DNA of 64,000 nucleotides from Patella vulgata. Its lineage: Eukaryota > Mollusca > Gastropoda > Patellidae. The translations under genes and the position numbers were made by a program. The number at the start of each line of letters is the position of its first letter. The stretch's first letter is position 1. The notes under the pieces were generated by a model. The model was not told the origin of the DNA. It worked only from the letters and a program-made list of their open reading frames with translations, and made no database searches. Location of the stretch: NCBI RefSeq assembly GCF_932274485.2, contig NC_065883.2:75537839-75601838 (forward strand), in the 5' to 3' direction. Positions 28,301 to 35,435 of this stretch are shown here, piece after piece.

Positions 28301-31300
28301 AGAGCCATGACACGACCTATCACTACAACCGGTCTGATCTTAATGTCGTAGAGGAGAGAGAGAGAAATGGGGTTAAACGTCCACTCGACACAAACTAGGT
28401 CATTTCGGGACTAACATACGGTTTAATTTTATTTCAATAATTCGCTTGCGCGTAGGGGTCTTTAGCAGTGGGAGGAAACCGGAGGACCCGGAGAAAACCC
28501 ACGAGGTTGGATGTCGTAGAGGACATCGAAAGTAAAACAACAACGATGATAAGTTGAAAAAAATAATAATATGCTTTATAAGGCTCTACATGTTTTGGCA
28601 AAAATATCCTGATGTTCTACAGAAATACACCCAAGATGTCATTGCCATAATGTTTGATTTTCTTATGGACAGCCCTTTGAATATGTAGCAGTTCAAAGCT
28701 ACTTGGGCACGTGAGATGTTTCCAAATCCTTAAATGATTTGGCACCTGTCAAAATACGACTTTACCTGAAATGGACGTCGTACACGAGGCAGGTTATGCA
28801 TATTCTTACTAGAACACCCGGTATACCAGCGAACACGTACTTTGGTATTTTAGAGGCAACCCTTTGTGGTCTATAATTCTAGAAGAATAGAGTAACTTAC
28901 CTATACGATTAATTAATTTGGCCTCGAGCTCATTTCGAAATGTAGCTACTGTATGGTGCTTCATGGTGCATTCATTAGTTACTTTTGTAGTATTGCTACC
29001 CGAGCCCCCTGGAGGATTATTGCTAACACCAGTCTGCCCTTGTGGTGTCTGGCTGGTAGTACTGCTACCATCCCGTGACACCTCGTCCACGAAGGAAAAA
29101 TGTGTCTTACTAACATCGTTACCATCATATGATTCCTCGTCCACCAAGAAAAAATGTGTATGATTACCATCGAGAACATGTTCGTCACTTTCCTCGACAT
29201 ATGGCCATTTACCCTAAAATAAACAAGTAACACTATGGACCAGGAACGGACTATGACGTCTTCTTAGCCATCTTGGAATTGTGGCGTCATACAAAATCGA
29301 TTGGCAATTGTCTAAGAAACAATCATGCCAAGTTTCATGTCGAACGTTTCGAAGATCGTCCTCCCGCCCCAACAACACGACCAGAATGAGTAGCTCTAAG
29401 AGCCCCAAAATGGACACATTCTCTTGGCTTAGGACGTTACGGGGATTTTCGTTCGGTGCAAGCTTGACCAAAGGCCAAAAAACGAGTTGATCATTTGAGA
29501 TTTAAAAGAATCATGTCTATGTTACATTTCGGTATCATTCATGGCGGAGACACGTATTCAGATTTTCTGCCCTTGATGAATGTGCTATTTTCATCGACCA
29601 ATGAGGAAAATCGTTAAATACAAAGGAAGTTGGCGACAAAATTAGGTCTCACTATTAACCTTTTTCCTTCTACAAATTAAATTCGTAAAAAAAAATTATT
29701 TTTAATTATAAGAATTAAATTAAAGGTTTTAGAAATATATTAGGTTTTAGAAATATATTTCGGTGAAACAAAAAGTTATATTTAGTGTAAATTGGTACAT
29801 AAAAAAAGTAGGTTGAGGCATTAAATAAGGGCCCTTTTCTGTCCGACTCATTTTCTATTACAACATCCGATGTATGCAATGCACGTGTTCTCGATGCCAG
29901 ATTTCAAAGCAAAGAAGATTTTTGATTCATTGAAGAAAGATTCTATTTGGCACCAAACATTTAGTAGTCACAATCGGATTACAATACAGATCCAAATTTC
30001 GTTTCGTTTTTTTATACTTTCGATGGCCTACATTACATAAAGATCAGACAGGTTGTAGTGATAGGTCGCGTCAAAGGTCATACGAGTGGCTTTTGACCCT
30101 ATGACGTCAGACATTCGATTAACCAATCAGCATTGATGTTTCTAGTAGGTAACCCACAGTTCCGTGCACCACACGCCCAATAGGTCGCTGTAACAGACCG
30201 TTTTATTGGCTAATCCCTCACATGATCCAGAACACGTCAATGATAACAACTCTTCCAGATCCTAGTGTAGTGAAGACAATTAAAACGAAATTTTGAACTA
30301 TAAAAAAAGAAACGAAATAGGATCTGTGTTTTAATCAGATTGTTAATAGTCAGTAAACTGCACTAATCATATCTTAATTGTACTTACTTCCTTATTAATA
30401 AGTTGGTCTTTTTTCTCAAGTAAAGCCCACGGTACGACACCTAGAATAGGAACTTGTTTTTTATGCTGACTGTCTTTGAAGGCCTCGCCGACGTATTTTA
30501 AAACCCGCGTCTTCGTACCACTTGTTATTATCCAGGCACCTACATAACGTAATACATGTATGTACAGATTTCTTAGATATTAAAGGACAATTATGGTGTC
30601 CACGAAATCGATAAACATATTCCAGTTATCTGTTCTCGCCCTCTCCATAAGGATAACTCTTGTTTTCAATTCTTGCGTCACTTCTCGATTCTTCAAATCA
30701 TTGTTACGGACCATCTGTAGCAAAGATCTTTGTTTTGAAATTGTATTTAGAATGTGTTTAACTAGTTCTATTACGGGTGTAATATTTTTGGACACCAACA
30801 TTGTCATTTAAAGATACAATATGTAAGATTTAGATAAAGAGCTAGCCATTCTTGCTATCATATTTCGAAAATAGATAATGTAAAATAAATAATTAGAAAA
30901 TTTCATTTAAATCACCATATCGCGAGCGAAGATATTAGCCTTTGAAAGTTTGACAAGACGTGTGCAATAATTTCATCCAGCGCACTGGTTGTTCAAAGCT
31001 AAGTCTCGCTCCTCCATTTTTTAGCTTAAATCAAAATATGTCTGAACTGTTCTAATCTACTGAATCTCGGAGAAATCCGATGCCACCGAGAGTTGATAAT
31101 GGTCTGAATAAGTTAATTAACGTCTAATTAATAGTTTATAAAACATTTCGGGCCTAAAGAAAGAACTGCAATAGGCAGGTTTAGCTCTTACTTAATGTAT
31201 GTTTAATGTTTTCATAAACATTGGGTTAGTTTTGTTTTATTTTTATTCCACATTTTGGGTACCGGTAAACTATCAAAGTGTTTGTCAACACCGTAACCTA

Positions 31301-34144
31301 GTAGGCAAAAAAAGCGATTATTAGTACACCTTGCACACATTGTTGAAACGTGTGGTTTGTCTGTGGTCGCGAGGGCCATTTATAATAAGAAGGTTTGAAG
31401 AACATATTACAAAGTAAAATATACTCCACAAGTTAATGCGGAAATAACATCTACTCTATACAAATTAGAGTATTTCTGGACTAACATAAGGTTCGATTTG
31501 ATATGATTAATACGTTTGCGGGTAGGGGTCTTTAGCAGTGGGAGGATCCCCAGAGAAAACCCACGAAGTAGTTGAACAGGCTTCGCTACTCCTTGTTCCG
31601 TACGACAGTTGACTCAATGACAGATGTTAGAACATTCGTCCCCCCAACCGCTAACCCCTGTGGGGCTATATTACATATTGTAGCAATTAAAGTATTCAAA
31701 CTATACATAATCCTACGTGTTAAATCGACCAGCTTCTTTAAATTATCACAAAAGAATTTCTTTTCGTTCTCATCCATTTTAAGAGTTGGTGAACCACCTA
31801 TTACAGATATCATTAGACGTGGTAGATCTACTTTCCAAATGCCCAGCAATAACTCGTCCATTTCACTTGTGATACAAACTCTAACATACTGCAAATAAAA
31901 TTAATGTTTATTTCCAACAATACTCTGAAGATTCTCCCAGACAAAGGAAACAAAACTGTCACATTACTAACACAATAAGGTTTGTTACCTTAGCAGTGTT
32001 TTCACCATTCTCCTTAAATTCTATTTCACCAAAGGCATTACATTTAAAATCAAGGACTTTTTGATGTTTGGTTTCGCCACAGTTCTTGCATTTCGACCTT
32101 GAAGGACAAACATAAACATATAAGAATGGGTTGACTCTACATACATCCTCTGTGTTCGTATGGGCATAACCGAATCCTGGTTTTCAACATGGGTGCGGGG
32201 AATGAGGTCGGCTAAGATCTAGAAAAGAATTTTCAAATTTGTGGCCAGTCGACTTTCTACCTGTTATTTCTCATTTACCACAAGACTGAATGAAAAGAAT
32301 GTTCCCGGAATATGACCAGTCGCTGTAGTAACTAATGAATAGAAATGAAATGAAATGAAATGGGGTTTAACGTTCTACTGTTCTGGGCTAATGAAAACGG
32401 ACGTACGTCATACAGTGTGCTATAAGGGGAATTTTGCCCGGACAGCGGCACTACGGCCTACTCTTATACCTCGGTTTTTGGTCCCTTCCTAATGAATAGA
32501 AGTCAGGGTATCGATAGATGTCTTGTTATTTGATTGTGAAAGATGGCGAAGTCGATCAGGTCAAATGTTAACAGATGGGTGTAGGATGGCTGCCACAAAT
32601 ACATTTTTGATTAATAATTGGAAAACTCTTCAGGAATAGCAGAAACGAAAGTAGTTTTTATATTTATACTGTAGTATACCCCTTTAAAACAAGTCGATCG
32701 TGCCAACAATCATAATCTTCGGGGGTTAAGATTTATAACGTATCGTTTGACCTAGGAAAAGTTTAAGAAGACTCCAGTTACTAAGTTATAGCCCGTTCAG
32801 ATGCTTAAATTGAACAGGTTTAAAAAACCCGACTATTGTTGAACCAGTTTAACTTTGTCGTCTGAACGCAAATGTGGGGCAAATAAACCAGTTTAAAAAC
32901 ACCAGCTCGCGACCTGTCTTCGAGAAGGTTTTTTTATTTTAAATCAGTGGCTATTATTACGACGAGTCGTAAAAGTAGTCCTCAGACTATTGATACAACG
33001 ATTCTTTCAGAGTCCTTCATTGGCGAAGTTAAAAACTGAATAGTCGTAAAAATAGTTCTGTGGCTATTGTTGCGACCATTGATTTCTTTTAGTCCCCGGA
33101 ATCAATGGATTTCAACTTCACTACAGGCACTGTGATCATTACCCTTTGCTCCAAAGTACGCCCCCCCCCCCTCGACAAAATCCTGGATTCGGGCCTGACT
33201 AGGGTTAGGGTTAACCCTAAACCTAAACCTATACTTTGCCGATGGAGGACTCTGAAAGTAACAATAGCCTGAGGACTATTTTTACGATTCGTCGTAACAA
33301 TAGCCACTGCCTTATTTTAAAATGGTTCATATTGGCTGCCTGAACGGGTTGGCTTAAAACCCCCGGATCCGTCAATATTACAGCACCCCTGAGAACACTT
33401 CCCGCCCCCTTGTTGCTCTGACCTAGTTACGGCCCGGCATCTATCTCCCGTCGGCATGAGTGTTGAGAATTGGGAGGGGCCCCACAGGTATAATAGTCTA
33501 GGGCCTCTTTTCCTCTAAATCCGACACCGTTCTAACCATTTGAACAAGCAACAAATCTTACCTTTTCCATCTAGGTGATGCAACATACTTGATACATTTC
33601 AACCTAACATTTTCCCGTATCCATTTTCTTTCCTCATCTTGTTCCTTTATAATATTTTAAAAAAATAACAAACACAGATCTTTCTTCTGGTCTCAAATGT
33701 TATATAACTTATTAAGTAGACATTTATGCACATGACAAGCCTATAATCAACCCTCTGGATCATCGGAAGGTTGTGATATTTAATGGATCAGAACCATCGC
33801 ATCATTTAACCTGGTCTTCAGAATCAGATCTTTAAACTGATCCACAACCTTCAGGTGCCAAGATTAGATACACCGGGTATCTATCTAAAGAGAGAGAGAG
33901 AGAGAGGGGGAGGGGGTTAATATCCACTCAACACAAAGAGAGAGAGAGAGAGAGAGAGAGAGGGGGAGGGGTTAACATCCACTCAACACAAAGAGAGAGA
34001 GAGAGAGAGAGAGGGGGAGGGGTTAATATCCACTCAACACAAAGAGAGAGAGAGAGAGAGAGAGAGGGGGGAGGGGTTAACATCCACTCAACACAAAGAG
34101 AGAGAGAGAGAGAGAGGGGGGGAGGGGTTAACATCCACTCAACA

Positions 34145-34178
<34 letters not shown>

Positions 34179-35403
34179 GAGGGGGTTAACATCCACTCAA
34201 CACAAAGAGAGAGAGAGAGAGAGATGTTTACGCTCAGTGTGCATTGTGTACAAGGTGGCTGGGAGAGAGAGAGAGAGAGGGAGAGAGAGAATTAACGTCC
34301 ACTCGACACAAACTTAGTTATTTCGGGACTAACATGTTTCAATTTTATTTCAATAATTCGCTTGTACGTAGGACTCTTTAGCAGTGGGAGGAAACTAGGG
34401 GACCCGTTGAAAACTCATCAAGTTGGACAGGCAACCTTACTCCTTGCCACGTACAACCGGGAATCGAAACCACGCCAGATGACTCAATGGCAGACCTTAC
34501 GATACAGCCCGCAATTTCTAACCATTCGGCCATCCACCCCCAACAAGAAGGGTAACTACTTTTCTACACTGCCTCGCCTAATGAAGACGGGCACACAAAC
34601 ATCGGCCTACTCTTATTTCGAACTACAAGTGTTCTTTTACGTGCACATTTTCTTTACCGCGCCATGTCAGGCCTTCTATCCTGCGCCATCGGGATATTTG
34701 TAATGCACAAGGTAGCATTTTCAGTTTCAATTCAAAGGACCAATACAGAAATAAAGTAGTATTCATATTAAACATGCATTATGCAAGAGCTAAATCTGCC
34801 TATTGCAGGTCTTTCTTTGGGTCTGAAATGTTTTCTAAAGTATTAATTAGACATTAATTAACTGATCCAGGCCTTAATCAACTCTCGATGGCATCAGATT
34901 TCTCCGATATTAAATAGATTAGAACAGTTCAGCGATACTTTGATTTAATCAAATATAGAGGACCGAGACTTAGCTTCGATCAACCAGTACGGTGGTTGAA
35001 ATTATTGCACACGTCTGTCAAACCTTCAAAGGCTAATATCTTCGCTTGCAATAGAGTAATTTGAATGAAATTTTCAAATTATTCATTTTACATCATCTAC
35101 TTACGAACTATTATAGCAAGAATGGCTAGTTCATTATCTAAATCTTACATAATGTACCTTTAAAACATGCTATATGTGAGATTTAGACAAAGAGCTGGCC
35201 GTTCTTGCTATAATAGTTCAAAAGTAGATACTTCAAAATGGAAATATCAAAAATGTCAAATGACTTTAGTAAAATAAAAAACAGCCTAAATTGCCTCCGA
35301 CGATTCTCGATTGACAAGTCATAGTCATAGTCTTGATTGTCAATCCTTTTATCGGCCTAAACGCAAGGGAATTAAATTTGAACCATATATTAGTCCCGAA
35401 ATA

Positions 35404-35435
<32 letters not shown>

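Noticed and set aside
31586-31716. Extension of TRPM exon 4 to the end of its open frame
   Set aside because: The family alignment stops at LKKLVDLT; a donor (CAC|GTAGGA) at 31716 gives the phase needed for exon 5, and the extension runs into SINE-B.
33928-34134. Ser/Leu-rich open frame
   Set aside because: Translation of GA/TC microsatellite units.
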